DNA of 64,000 bases, taken from contig NZ_SOCE01000001.1 in the NCBI RefSeq assembly GCF_004365175.1, positions 5,675,098 through 5,739,097 on the forward strand, read 5' to 3'. Source of the DNA: Kribbella voronezhensis. GTDB taxonomy: Bacteria; Actinomycetota; Actinomycetes; Propionibacteriales; Kribbellaceae. Below are positions 43,175 to 50,853 of the stretch, in pieces. The notes under the pieces were generated by a model, which worked only from the letters and a program-made list of their open reading frames with translations, did no database searches and had not been told where the DNA came from. Position 1 is the stretch's first letter. The number at the start of each line of letters is the position of its first letter. Made by a program: the position numbers and the translations under genes.

Positions 43175-44464
43175 TTACGGCGTCAAACGGTGGAGGTCTC
43201 GGGGGAACAGGGTTACTTGGCGGATGTTTTCGGCGGCGGTTAGGCGGGATACGAAGCGTTCCAGGCCGATGGCGAAGCCGCCGTGTGGGGGCATGCCGTG
43301 TTTGAAGGCCTGGAGGTAGGACTCGTACGCCGGTGCGTCGGGGGACTCGCCGCGTGCTGCCAGGGCGGCCGCGTAGTCGCTGTAGCGGTGGAGGCGTTGG
43401 CCGCCGGTGACCAGTTCGACGCCGCGGAACAGCAGGTCGAACGAGTTGGACCAGCGTGGGTCCGACGGCTGCGGATGGGTGTAGAACGGCCGCTTCACCA
43501 TCGGGTACCCCTCGACCGCGACGAAGGCGCTGCCGTGTTCCTTCAACGCCCACTCGCCGATCGCCCGCTCGTCGGCCGGTGACAGGTCCGGTTCGTCCGG
43601 GTCCGCCCCGGCGAGCTTCAGCGCTTCGCTGAAGTGCAGTACCGGTACTTCGGCCGGGATCTCGGGCAGCTCGACCTCGAGTCGTTCGAGCGCAGCCGCC
43701 GCGCGGGTCCCCACCGATGCGAGCATCCCGGCGATGACGTTCCGCAGTACGGCCAGGACCTCTCGGTGGTCGGAGATGAAGCCGAACTCGGCGTCGAGCG
43801 AGACGTACTCGGCCAGGTGCCGGACCGTGTCGTGCGGCTCGGCGCGGAAGACCGGGCCGACCTCGTAGACGCGCTCGAACACGCCGACCATCGTCTGCTT
43901 GTAGAACTGCGGCGACTGGGCCAGGTACGCCGGGCCGCCGAAGTAGTCGAGCGCGAAGACGTTCGCGCCGGACTCGGTCGCCGTACCGACGATCTTCGGC
44001 GTCTGGATCTCGGTGAACTCCAGACTGTCCAGCGTGCTCCTGAAGCCGTGCAACGCCGCTGCCGCGATCTCCCACCCGGCCCGGATCGCCGGGTGCCGCA
44101 GGGCGACGGGCGCGTTGTCCAGTACGACGGGGAGTCCCGCGCCGACCGTCGGTCGCCAGAGCTCGATGGGCGGCGTGTACGCCGGTTCGCTCAGCGGCGT
44201 GATGGTGGGGTCGACGATCTCCGCCCCGCCAGGCGCTTGTGGGTTGGCGGCCACCGTTCCGGTCACCTGTACGACGGTCTCCTCGCCCAATTCGTCCAGC
44301 TGGGCCTGGGTTTCCGGCGCTTTGACGACGATCTGGCTCAGGCCGGACCGGTCGCGCAGGATCAGGAACCCGACTGTCGCCAGCCGTCGTCTTCGGTGCA
44401 CCCAGCCGGCCACCGTGACGGTCTGGCCTACTGCTGAGGGGATCTCGTGGTTGAGAATGCGCAT
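43175..44464 (-). CDS. aspS: Aspartate--tRNA(Asp/Asn) ligase, archaeal type
   Basis: A 429-residue class II synthetase without the bacterial GAD insertion, hence of the archaeal/eukaryotic AspRS type. An OB-fold anticodon domain (G-W-V-H-R-R-R, F-L-I-L-R-D-R-S-G) precedes the catalytic core: motif 2 V-F-R-A-E-P-H-D-T-V-R-H-L-A-E-Y and motif 3 G-G-F-A-I-G-L-E-R-F-V. Such enzymes are usually non-discriminating and charge tRNA-Asn with Asp for GatCAB to convert. ATG at 44464 follows GGAGGTG by 8 bases. That ribosome-binding site is part of a T-box leader. The upstream open frame to 44536 lies inside the leader and is rejected. Confidence 0.93.
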   Translation of the reverse strand: MRILNHEIPSAVGQTVTVAGWVHRRRRLATVGFLILRDRSGLSQIVVKAPETQAQLDELGEETVVQVTGTVAANPQAPGGAEIVDPTITPLSEPAYTPPIELWRPTVGAGLPVVLDNAPVALRHPAIRAGWEIAAAALHGFRSTLDSLEFTEIQTPKIVGTATESGANVFALDYFGGPAYLAQSPQFYKQTMVGVFERVYEVGPVFRAEPHDTVRHLAEYVSLDAEFGFISDHREVLAVLRNVIAGMLASVGTRAAAALERLEVELPEIPAEVPVLHFSEALKLAGADPDEPDLSPADERAIGEWALKEHGSAFVAVEGYPMVKRPFYTHPQPSDPRWSNSFDLLFRGVELVTGGQRLHRYSDYAAALAARGESPDAPAYESYLQAFKHGMPPHGGFAIGLERFVSRLTAAENIRQVTLFPRDLHRLTP

Positions 44465-44700
44465 CGCTGTTTCACCTCCGTTGGTCAATTCGAACCCCGG
44501 AGGTGTGGGCGAAGGGGAATCTCGCGGTGCCACCACACCTTCACCGCCCAGCGTGGATGCCGGACGGCCTCTTGCACTTCATTCGCTCAGGAGTGTCTTC
44601 ACGACCGGCCTGTACGTCGCCTTCCCAGCTACCGGCGACTCTCTCTTGCACAGGTGAACGGCGCTACTCGGTTCCGTCACCGCGAACCCCTCAAGAGTAG
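44465..44700 (-). promoter_or_regulatory. tRNA-Asp T-box riboswitch, translational type, for aspS
   Basis: On the minus strand the leader has every T-box element in order. AGUA-containing lower Stem I (GAGUAGCG, about 44672-44665) faces GAAGACA, giving specifier codon GAC (Asp) at 44597-44595. The Stem I head GUCGCC/GGCGAC (44639-44634 with 44621-44616) follows an AGAGAG bulge and carries GGUAGCUGGGAA. The T-box UGGCACCGCG lies at 44532-44523. AGGUGUGG (44540-44533) can pair with CCACACCU (44508-44501) as antisequestrator. Alternatively CACCUCCG (44505-44498) pairs with the ribosome-binding site CGGAGGUG (44480-44473). Uncharged tRNA-Asp should therefore free the ribosome-binding site. A plausible promoter is TTGCTC...TACTCT just upstream. 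The 5' end is approximate. Confidence 0.88.
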
Positions 44701-44762
44701 GACGGCCAGGCCGAGAAGAGCAAAAGGATTAGGCCGCGCGGGTCCAGCTAGCAGTGGACTAC

Positions 44763-47039
44763 CTAGCGGTGGCTGGAGGAAGGCGGGATGGGGATGGTGT
44801 CCGTGTCGTGGCGGCCGACGGTGGACGCCGTGACTGTCAGTTGGTTGGCGGTGCCGGAGCCGGGCCACGCTGCCCATTCGCTGTTGAAGGGTCTGGTGTA
44901 GTGGTCGGTCCAGCAGGTCGCGCGGCGGATGTCGGTCGAGCGTGAGCAGGTCCAGCCGGGATCCACGTTGGACAGGAAGCTGAGCTTACGGCCCCAGGCG
45001 ATCTCCAGGGTGACCCGGCCGGTCGCGCCCTGGATCACCAGGAACCGGTTGTAGACAAAGGGATTCGGGTCCTGCCGCGGATCCGGCGTGACGATCCGGA
45101 GCAGTGACTCGTCCAGCTGGGTCGGTGCCAGCGTCTCCGAATCGGTGTCCGAGACCAGGCCTGCCGTCGCGCTCACGCTGTACGTCCGGGCGGCTGCCGA
45201 GCTGTCCTGGGGCACCGGGAAGGCGGCGTACAGGGGAGCAGGGCGGGTCGGAGTGAGCGCGGTACAGGTCTTGGTGGTCTGGTTGCACTTCCAGCCGGCC
45301 GGGTTCGCCGCGATCGGCCAGGACAGCGACGCGCCGTACGTGATCTTCAGTGTCACCTGGGCGCGATCGGTGCCAGGGGCAACGGTGAGGACGCGGTAGT
45401 GCACATCGGCGTCGGCCTTGCCGGGGCTGAGCTTGAGCAGGTTCTCGTCCGTGCGCGGCGGCGCGACGAGCGTCTCGGAGTCGTCGTCGTAGAGCCGGCC
45501 GGCCTTGGCCGAGATGGTGAAGGTGCGGTCGACCGCCGATCCGCCGGTCGGGTCCGCGAAGGTGATCGGCAGCATCTCCGGCGAGGCCGGGTTCGCCGCC
45601 GTGCAGGCTCCGCTCTTGCCGTCGGCGGCCTTCGTGCAGGTCCAGCCGGCCGGCGTACCGGTGATCGGCCAGTGCAGTGCGGCGCCGTACTTGACCTTGA
45701 TGGTCACCGGCTTGGCGTTCGTCGCAGGCACCTTGATGGTGATCAGCCAGGCGCTACCTGAAGCCACCGTCGTCTCGGCGCGCGCAGCGGGACCGTAGAT
45801 ACTCGCGACGCCACCGCCCGACTTCGGTGCGCTGATCGTCAGCAGCCCCTCGTCGAAGATCGGCGTCGTCGGCTCCGGCGGCGTCGGCTTGGGCGTGACC
45901 GGAGGTGGCGTCGTACTGGTCTGGGTCGGCTCCGGCTGGGTCGGCTGGACCGACGGCGGCTTGACCGTGGGCGGCTTCACCGTCGGCGGCTTCACGGTAG
46001 GGGGATTGACCGGTGGTTGCTGGGTCGCCTTGGACGCCGGCGGTTTGCTGATCGCGGCCGGTGGAGTCTCCTTGCCGGTGAGCGCGATCGCCGCGAGCAC
46101 AGCGACCACTGCCACCACGACGACCGCGCCGCCGGCGACCGCCGTACGGGTGCTGTTCTCGGTGACCTTGCGCCAGCCGGTGACGACGAAGCCGACCAGG
46201 CCGACGTTGGCGCCCGTACCCACAGCGGCGAGGTAGCCGATGCCGGCGGTGCCCAGCAGGGCCGGAGCGAGCAGTGCGGGCAGCGCGCTGTTGACCTCGA
46301 CGAGCTCGAGGTAGACGGCGGTGCACTTGGCGCAGTCGTCCAGGTGCTCGCGGACGTTGTGGTTCTCGCGCTTGGTCAGGCCGCCGCGCACGTAGGCACC
46401 GAGGCGTTCGGTGGTCCAGCGGCAACGATCTCCGGCGACGTCGGCGAGGTGCTGTTGCAGGTACGCCTGGCGCAGGCCTTCGCGGGCCCGGTAGGCGAGC
46501 GCGGACACGCCGTTGGCGGTCAGGCCGAGCAGGGGAGCGATGGCAGCGGGCTTCTCGCCCTCCACCTCGGTGTGCCAGAGCACGGCCTGCCACCGCTCGG
46601 GCAGGCTCGCGAACGCCTTCGCGGCCGCGCCACTCTCGAACCCGGTGACAGTCGGATCCTCGAAGCCTTCCGGGTCCCGCTCGTACGACGCGATGTCGTC
46701 GGTGCTCTGGACCTTCCGGCCGGCCCTGATCCGGTCCACGTGCACCCGGCGGACCGTGGTGAGCAGATACGCCCGGAACGACAGGTCGGGCCCACCACCG
46801 CCACGCAGCGCGTCGAGCACTTTGGCGAACGCGTCACTGGCCAGGTCGTCCGCGTCTCCCGCGGGGACCAGTTGGCGGGCCATCCGCACGGCGGCGTGGT
46901 GATGCCTGCCGAAGAGCTCGCCGTACGCCTCGAGATCGCCGGCCCGGACGCGGGAGATCAGCTCCGCATCGCTCGGTGCATCCGGCGCTTCCATCTCGGT
47001 TCCCCCTGGGTTCGTCACGACACCGTCACTGTCTGTCAT
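44763..47039 (-). CDS. ECF-like sigma factor fused to zinc finger, membrane helix and extracellular repeats
   Basis: A 758-residue chimera. Residues about 25-105 are sigma region 2 (D-D-L-A-S-D-A-F-A-K-V, Y-L-L-T-T-V-R-R) and about 145-195 region 4. A zinc finger of anti-sigma type follows (H232-x3-C236-x2-C239), then a membrane helix (299-320) and a Pro/Thr stalk with P-P-T-V-K repeats (about 325-393). The outer domain (about 395-758) has three related repeats, each with G-W-(T/K)-C and ending S-A-(K/T)-A-G...D-(D/T)-D-S-E-T-L or similar. Sigma, anti-sigma and sensor thus lie in one chain, as in described ECF groups with C-terminal extensions (ECF52/53-like). The ligand is unknown. It is upstream of aspS on the same strand. 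Confidence 0.85.
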   Translation of the reverse strand: MTDSDGVVTNPGGTEMEAPDAPSDAELISRVRAGDLEAYGELFGRHHHAAVRMARQLVPAGDADDLASDAFAKVLDALRGGGGPDLSFRAYLLTTVRRVHVDRIRAGRKVQSTDDIASYERDPEGFEDPTVTGFESGAAAKAFASLPERWQAVLWHTEVEGEKPAAIAPLLGLTANGVSALAYRAREGLRQAYLQQHLADVAGDRCRWTTERLGAYVRGGLTKRENHNVREHLDDCAKCTAVYLELVEVNSALPALLAPALLGTAGIGYLAAVGTGANVGLVGFVVTGWRKVTENSTRTAVAGGAVVVVAVVAVLAAIALTGKETPPAAISKPPASKATQQPPVNPPTVKPPTVKPPTVKPPSVQPTQPEPTQTSTTPPPVTPKPTPPEPTTPIFDEGLLTISAPKSGGGVASIYGPAARAETTVASGSAWLITIKVPATNAKPVTIKVKYGAALHWPITGTPAGWTCTKAADGKSGACTAANPASPEMLPITFADPTGGSAVDRTFTISAKAGRLYDDDSETLVAPPRTDENLLKLSPGKADADVHYRVLTVAPGTDRAQVTLKITYGASLSWPIAANPAGWKCNQTTKTCTALTPTRPAPLYAAFPVPQDSSAAARTYSVSATAGLVSDTDSETLAPTQLDESLLRIVTPDPRQDPNPFVYNRFLVIQGATGRVTLEIAWGRKLSFLSNVDPGWTCSRSTDIRRATCWTDHYTRPFNSEWAAWPGSGTANQLTVTASTVGRHDTDTIPIPPSSSHR

Positions 47040-47228
47040 TTAGTTGCCGGACACAAGGCTCCCACGAGAGGACGGATCCGTGCACCCTTCATGACGACGG
47101 CGGTCATCGCGAGGTTACGCGAAAAAACTTCTGAGAATCCGCGTCATGAACTCGTCCCAGCGCTGTCTCACTCCCAGAACGACGCCTCCGGCCGACCGGC
47201 CGGGAGACGAAGGGACTCGAGGAGGGCC

Positions 47229-48044
47229 ATGTCGCTGTTCGCGGATTTCCGCAGGCGGTTCGAGTTGCGCCCACCGCGGTCCCTGCACCTGGCGGGGTCG
47301 CCCGCCCGGGTCCGGCCGGAGACGTCGTCACCTGATCAACCGTGCGGAAGGAGGGAGCCGCACGGCACAGCTGGTACCGACCGCAGCGCTTATCTCGCGA
47401 TTGCCGAAGCGCTACGGGACGGTGCCGACGTCGTGCCTGCGAGTGACGAGGTCGGCCGCCGACTGGCGGAGGACGGGGTCTCGTTGCTCGAGGCACTTGA
47501 TGGGCTGGGTGCGCTGTACCGCGCGATCAGCGGGGGCGAGCCCGCGTTCGAAGCGGTACGCGCACTCAGTTCCAGCTGGGCCGAGGCTTCACTCATCTAT
47601 CTGCACTCGCTGTCCTGCGAGGACCCGCTGACCGGGCTGTCCAGCCTGGCGCACCTGCGGTCCCGCCTCGGCGAGATCTACCGGGAGGCCGATCTCCGTG
47701 GCACATCCGTACCGGCGACCCACGCACTGGTCGTGGTCGAGCCGCTCAACCCGCCGGGCATCACGACGCTCGACCGCGAACTCCGGCTCATCGACGTCGC
47801 GGAGTGCCTGCGGATCGTGTTCGCGGGCGGCGACGTACTGGGCCGCCTCGGCGCACGTCGCGCGGCGGCGCTCGTCGGCCGCGAGCCGAACCTGCCGGAC
47901 CAGGTCGAGACGGCTCGAGCGTTGATCACCCAGTGGCGGATGGACACCGACGAACCCCAGTTGGCCCGGCTCTGGATCGAGGGCCTGCCCCCCTCCGTCC
48001 AATGGGGCGCCCGGCTGCTGGACGACCTGGCAAGACCGACCTAG
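47229..48044 (+). CDS. Degenerate GGDEF-like regulatory protein
   Basis: A 271-residue protein. From about residue 130 the sequence D-P-L-T-G-L-S-S-L-A-H-L-R-S-R-L matches the opening of GGDEF domains, and G-G-D-V-L-G-R-L-G-A-R-R-A-A-A-L-V corresponds to the D-x-x-G-R-(L/Y)-G-G-D-E-F segment with the active-site motif lost. It is therefore not expected to make cyclic-di-GMP. The first 60 residues are basic and Pro-rich. GAGGAGGG precedes the ATG at 47229; the long upstream open frame antisense to the sigma-fusion gene is ignored. It is divergent from that gene. Confidence 0.65.
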   Translation: MSLFADFRRRFELRPPRSLHLAGSPARVRPETSSPDQPCGRREPHGTAGTDRSAYLAIAEALRDGADVVPASDEVGRRLAEDGVSLLEALDGLGALYRAISGGEPAFEAVRALSSSWAEASLIYLHSLSCEDPLTGLSSLAHLRSRLGEIYREADLRGTSVPATHALVVVEPLNPPGITTLDRELRLIDVAECLRIVFAGGDVLGRLGARRAAALVGREPNLPDQVETARALITQWRMDTDEPQLARLWIEGLPPSVQWGARLLDDLARPT

Positions 48045-48091
48045 GACCTGCGTCCGGACGCCAACAGGGGGGTGCCCGGACGCATCGAACC

Positions 48092-48131
48092 GACGGCGGA
48101 TCGCCTATCACGGGGTAGGCGATCCGTCGTC
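48092..48131. terminator. Hairpin terminator, 16-bp stem with one G-U pair
   Basis: Bases 48092-48107 pair with 48116-48131 around an 8-base loop, 48 bases after the GGDEF-like gene. It should stop transcription before the SRAP gene. Confidence 0.75.
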
Positions 48132-48278
48132 GCCGTCCGCCTCTACCTGTACTGCGAAGCGCCATCTGCCGGCACCGCGTGGGCCTGTACTCCGAGTCCG
48201 CGGCCGGCCCGTCCGCGGCGCTCGGCCCCCGCCACGCAGTACCGGATTTTGTCGGTCGCGCTGGCTAGGCTGCTTGTC

Positions 48279-49079
48279 ATGTGTGGGAGATATGCGTCCA
48301 GCCGGGACCCGGCCGATCTGGTGGTCGAGTTCGAGATCGACGCGGGCAACGTCCGGGAATCCGTGCAGGAGCTGCCGGAGAACTACAACGTGGCCCCGAC
48401 CGACCCGGTGATCGCCGTGGTCGAGCGGAAGAACCGCGAGCAACCCGACGAGGTCGTCCGCAAGCTCACCACGGTGAAGTGGGGACTGGTGCCGTCCTGG
48501 GCGAAGGACACCTCGATCGGCAGCCGGCTGATCAACGCCCGGATGGAGACGGTCGCCGAGAAGCCCGCGTTCAAGAAGGCCTTCGCGACCCGGCGCTGCA
48601 TCCTGCCCGCGGACGGGTACTACGAGTGGTACGAGACCGAGCAGAAGCACAACGGCAAGCCCGTCAAACAGCCGTATTTCATCCGCCCCGCCGACGGCAG
48701 CGTGCTGGCGATGGCCGGGCTGTACGAGATCTGGCGGGACAAGTCGGTCGCCGATCCGGACAAGGACGAGGCGTGGCTCTGGACCTGCACCGTGCTCACC
48801 ACGACGGCGACCGACGACCTCGGCCGGATCCACGACCGGATGCCGTTGCTGGTCGAGCCCGAGCGCTACAACGCCTGGCTCGATCCGCGCAGTTCCGATC
48901 CCGACGAGCTACGCGAACTGCTCGTCCCGGCCGCTCCCGGCCGGCTGGAGGCGTACGCCGTATCGCGCGCGGTGAGCTCGGTGAAGAACAACGGACCCCA
49001 GTTGGTGGAGCCGCTCCCTCCCGACGGCATCGACCCGATCGACAAGCCGGAGGAGCCCGAGGAGACCACTCTGTTCTGA
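48279..49079 (+). CDS. SOS response-associated peptidase (SRAP/HMCES)
   Basis: A 266-residue SRAP protein. The invariant Cys2 (M-C-G-R-Y-A) forms a thiazolidine crosslink with abasic sites in single-stranded DNA. Asn86 (L-I-N-A-R-M-E), Glu116 (P-A-D-G-Y-Y-E-W) and His in I-H-D-R-M-P complete the active site. The family shields abasic DNA at replication forks. Start ATG at 48279 is fixed by the required N-terminal Cys; an open frame upstream is ignored. The position near aroA/rsgA and sigR relatives matches other actinobacteria. Confidence 0.95.
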   Translation: MCGRYASSRDPADLVVEFEIDAGNVRESVQELPENYNVAPTDPVIAVVERKNREQPDEVVRKLTTVKWGLVPSWAKDTSIGSRLINARMETVAEKPAFKKAFATRRCILPADGYYEWYETEQKHNGKPVKQPYFIRPADGSVLAMAGLYEIWRDKSVADPDKDEAWLWTCTVLTTTATDDLGRIHDRMPLLVEPERYNAWLDPRSSDPDELRELLVPAAPGRLEAYAVSRAVSSVKNNGPQLVEPLPPDGIDPIDKPEEPEETTLF

Positions 49080-49197
49080 CGCCGGAGGAGAGTCGCCGGA
49101 CCACCCGGCCGACGCCGGACGAGGCGAGCGGAGGGACGGCTCGTGTGTTCGGCGCGCGGCGGGCCGCAGTACGGTCCGGAAATGACAGGATGGGGCC

Positions 49198-49830
49198 GTG
49201 ACCGACGAACGGATTGTGGCGACGCCGCACGGTGAGGCCCGGATCGTGGCGCACCGGGCCCGGCGACCAGTGGCGACTCTCGCACTCGGTCATGGCGCCG
49301 GGGGTGGCATCGAGGCCGGTGACCTCGTCGCACTGGCCGCGCGGCTGCCGAAGCTCGACATGAACGTGTTCCTGATCGAACAGCCCTGGCGGCGGGCCGG
49401 GAAGAAGCTCGCGCCGGCGCCGAAGGTGCTCGACGAGGCCTGGGTCGCGACCATCGGCCAGCTCCGGATCAGGACCCCGCTGGTGCTCGGTGGACGAAGC
49501 GCCGGCGCCCGGGTGGCCTGCAGGACGGCGGCCGGCCTGGGAGCTTCCGGCGTACTGGCGTTGTCGTTCCCGCTGCATCCGCCCGGGAAGCCGGACAAGT
49601 CGCGGGTCGACGAGTTGCAGGGGTCGCGGCTGCCCACGTTGGTGGTGCAGGGCGAGAAGGACCCGTTCGGTACGCCGCAGGAGTTCCCGCCGATGACCGA
49701 GATGGCCGTGGTGCCGGACGGCGACCATTCGTTCAAGGTGCCGAAGCGCGCCGAGCTCACCCAGGCCGAGAGTTACGAGCTGCTGGTCGAAGCCGTGTTC
49801 GAATGGGTGACCCGGGAAGTCTCGGGCTGA
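49198..49830 (+). CDS. Alpha/beta hydrolase (KANL3/Tex30-like)
   Basis: A 210-residue hydrolase. The opening [10 protein letters not shown] is the oxyanion loop; [10 protein letters not shown] gives the nucleophile Ser in the form typical of the KANL3/Tex30 family; Asp in Q-G-E-K-D-P-F-G and His in D-G-D-H-S-F-K complete the triad. Substrate unknown. Start GTG. The sigR promoter begins 18 bases after its stop, so sigR is transcribed separately or by read-through from here. Confidence 0.88.
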   Translation: MTDERIVATPHGEARIVAHRARRPVATLALGHGAGGGIEAGDLVALAARLPKLDMNVFLIEQPWRRAGKKLAPAPKVLDEAWVATIGQLRIRTPLVLGGRSAGARVACRTAAGLGASGVLALSFPLHPPGKPDKSRVDELQGSRLPTLVVQGEKDPFGTPQEFPPMTEMAVVPDGDHSFKVPKRAELTQAESYELLVEAVFEWVTREVSG

Positions 49831-49847
49831 AAGTCCTGCCAGAGGCG

Positions 49848-49875
49848 GGGAATGAGGCGCTGGGCGGCGGCGTTG
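49848..49875 (+). promoter_or_regulatory. SigR-type autoregulatory promoter
   Basis: GGGAAT (49848-49853), 18 bases, then GTT (49872-49874, in CGTTG) matches the oxidative-stress sigma consensus GGGAAT-N18-CGTT. Transcription would start near 49881-49884, at or just before ATG 49884 of sigR. The promoter lies inside the longer possible reading frame. Confidence 0.75.
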
Positions 49876-49883
49876 TGACCAAC

Positions 49884-50567
49884 ATGATGGCAACGAGCCT
49901 GGCTCCCGCGCAGAAGACTGGGAAGACACCGGTATTCTCGATCACGATGCCGACTCCCACGACCACCGAGACACCCGAGCAGCGGACCGAGCGCTTCGAG
50001 CGCGAGGCGCTGCCCTTCCTCGACCAGATGTACGCCGCGGCGATGCGGATGACGCGTAACCCGTCCGACGCCGAGGACCTGGTCCAGGACACCTTCGCGA
50101 AGGCGTACAGCTCGTTCCACCAGTTCACGCCCGGGACCAACCTGAAGGCGTGGCTGTACCGGATCCTGACCAACACGTTCATCAACGGCTACCGCAAGCG
50201 GCAGCGTCAACCGACGCAGTCGCCGACCGAGGAGATCGAGGACTGGCAGCTCACCGCCGCCGAGTCGCACACTCCCGGTGGCCTGAAGTCCGCCGAGGCC
50301 GTCGCCCTGGAGCACCTGCCCGATTCCGACGTGAAGTCGGCGCTGCAGTCGATCCCGGAGGACTTCCGGCTGGCGGTCTACCTCGCCGATGTCGAGGGCT
50401 TTGCCTACAAGGAGATCGCCGACATCATGGGTACCCCGGTCGGCACGGTGATGTCACGGCTGCACCGTGGTCGCCGCCAGTTGCGCGAGTTGCTGGCCGA
50501 CTACGCCCGGGAGCGGGGACTGATCCCCGGCGAGACCGGAACGAGTGCTTCGGAGGAGGAGTCGTGA
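49884..50567 (+). CDS. sigR: Oxidative-stress ECF sigma factor SigR (SigH in mycobacteria)
   Basis: A 227-residue ECF sigma factor. Region 2 reads [17 protein letters not shown], followed by [12 protein letters not shown]; region 4 reads [25 protein letters not shown]. It directs the thiol-oxidative stress regulon and is held by RsrA, whose gene overlaps by 4 bases. Possible starts are 49803, 49875, 49884 and 49947. 49884 gives the length of the Streptomyces protein and could be nearly leaderless from the autoregulatory promoter; upstream starts could yield a longer isoform. Confidence 0.93.
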   Translation: MMATSLAPAQKTGKTPVFSITMPTPTTTETPEQRTERFEREALPFLDQMYAAAMRMTRNPSDAEDLVQDTFAKAYSSFHQFTPGTNLKAWLYRILTNTFINGYRKRQRQPTQSPTEEIEDWQLTAAESHTPGGLKSAEAVALEHLPDSDVKSALQSIPEDFRLAVYLADVEGFAYKEIADIMGTPVGTVMSRLHRGRRQLRELLADYARERGLIPGETGTSASEEES

Positions 50568-50836
50568 GCTGCGGCGAGCACCACGACGTGGACTGCAGCG
50601 AGATCCTGCAGCGTGTGTACGTCTTCATCGACAACGAGCTGGAAGACGCCAGCAACGACGAGATCCGCCAGCACCTGGAAGAGTGCGCCCCCTGCCTCGA
50701 CCAGTACGACCTGGAACGCTGCGTCAAGAAGCTGGTGCACCGCTCCTGCGGCGACGAACACGCCCCCGACTCCCTGCGCACCAAGATCCTCGCCCGCCTC
50801 ACCGAGATCCGGGTAGAAATCACCACCACAGACTGA
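50564..50836 (+). CDS. rsrA: Redox-sensing zinc anti-sigma factor RsrA
   Basis: A 90-residue ZAS-family anti-sigma factor. It has Cys3, Cys11, His37-x3-Cys41-x2-Cys44 and further Cys53 and Cys62. His37, Cys41, Cys44 and Cys11 correspond to the zinc and disulfide-switch residues of Streptomyces RsrA. Oxidation would expel zinc and free SigR. GTG at 50564 overlaps the sigR stop by 4 bases, and GGAGGAG lies just upstream within sigR. It is convergent with the AfsR-like regulator gene. Confidence 0.95.
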   Translation: MSCGEHHDVDCSEILQRVYVFIDNELEDASNDEIRQHLEECAPCLDQYDLERCVKKLVHRSCGDEHAPDSLRTKILARLTEIRVEITTTD

Positions 50837-50853
50837 ACCCCGGCCAGGCTTGG

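Noticed and set aside
43175-44536. Longer aspS start at 44536
   Set aside because: The extra codons fall in the T-box antisequestrator and sequestrator region, and the ribosome-binding site fits ATG 44464.
46017-47228. Upstream extension of the GGDEF-like gene, antisense to the sigma fusion
   Set aside because: The extension has the composition of a shadow frame and a good ribosome-binding site lies just before ATG 47229.
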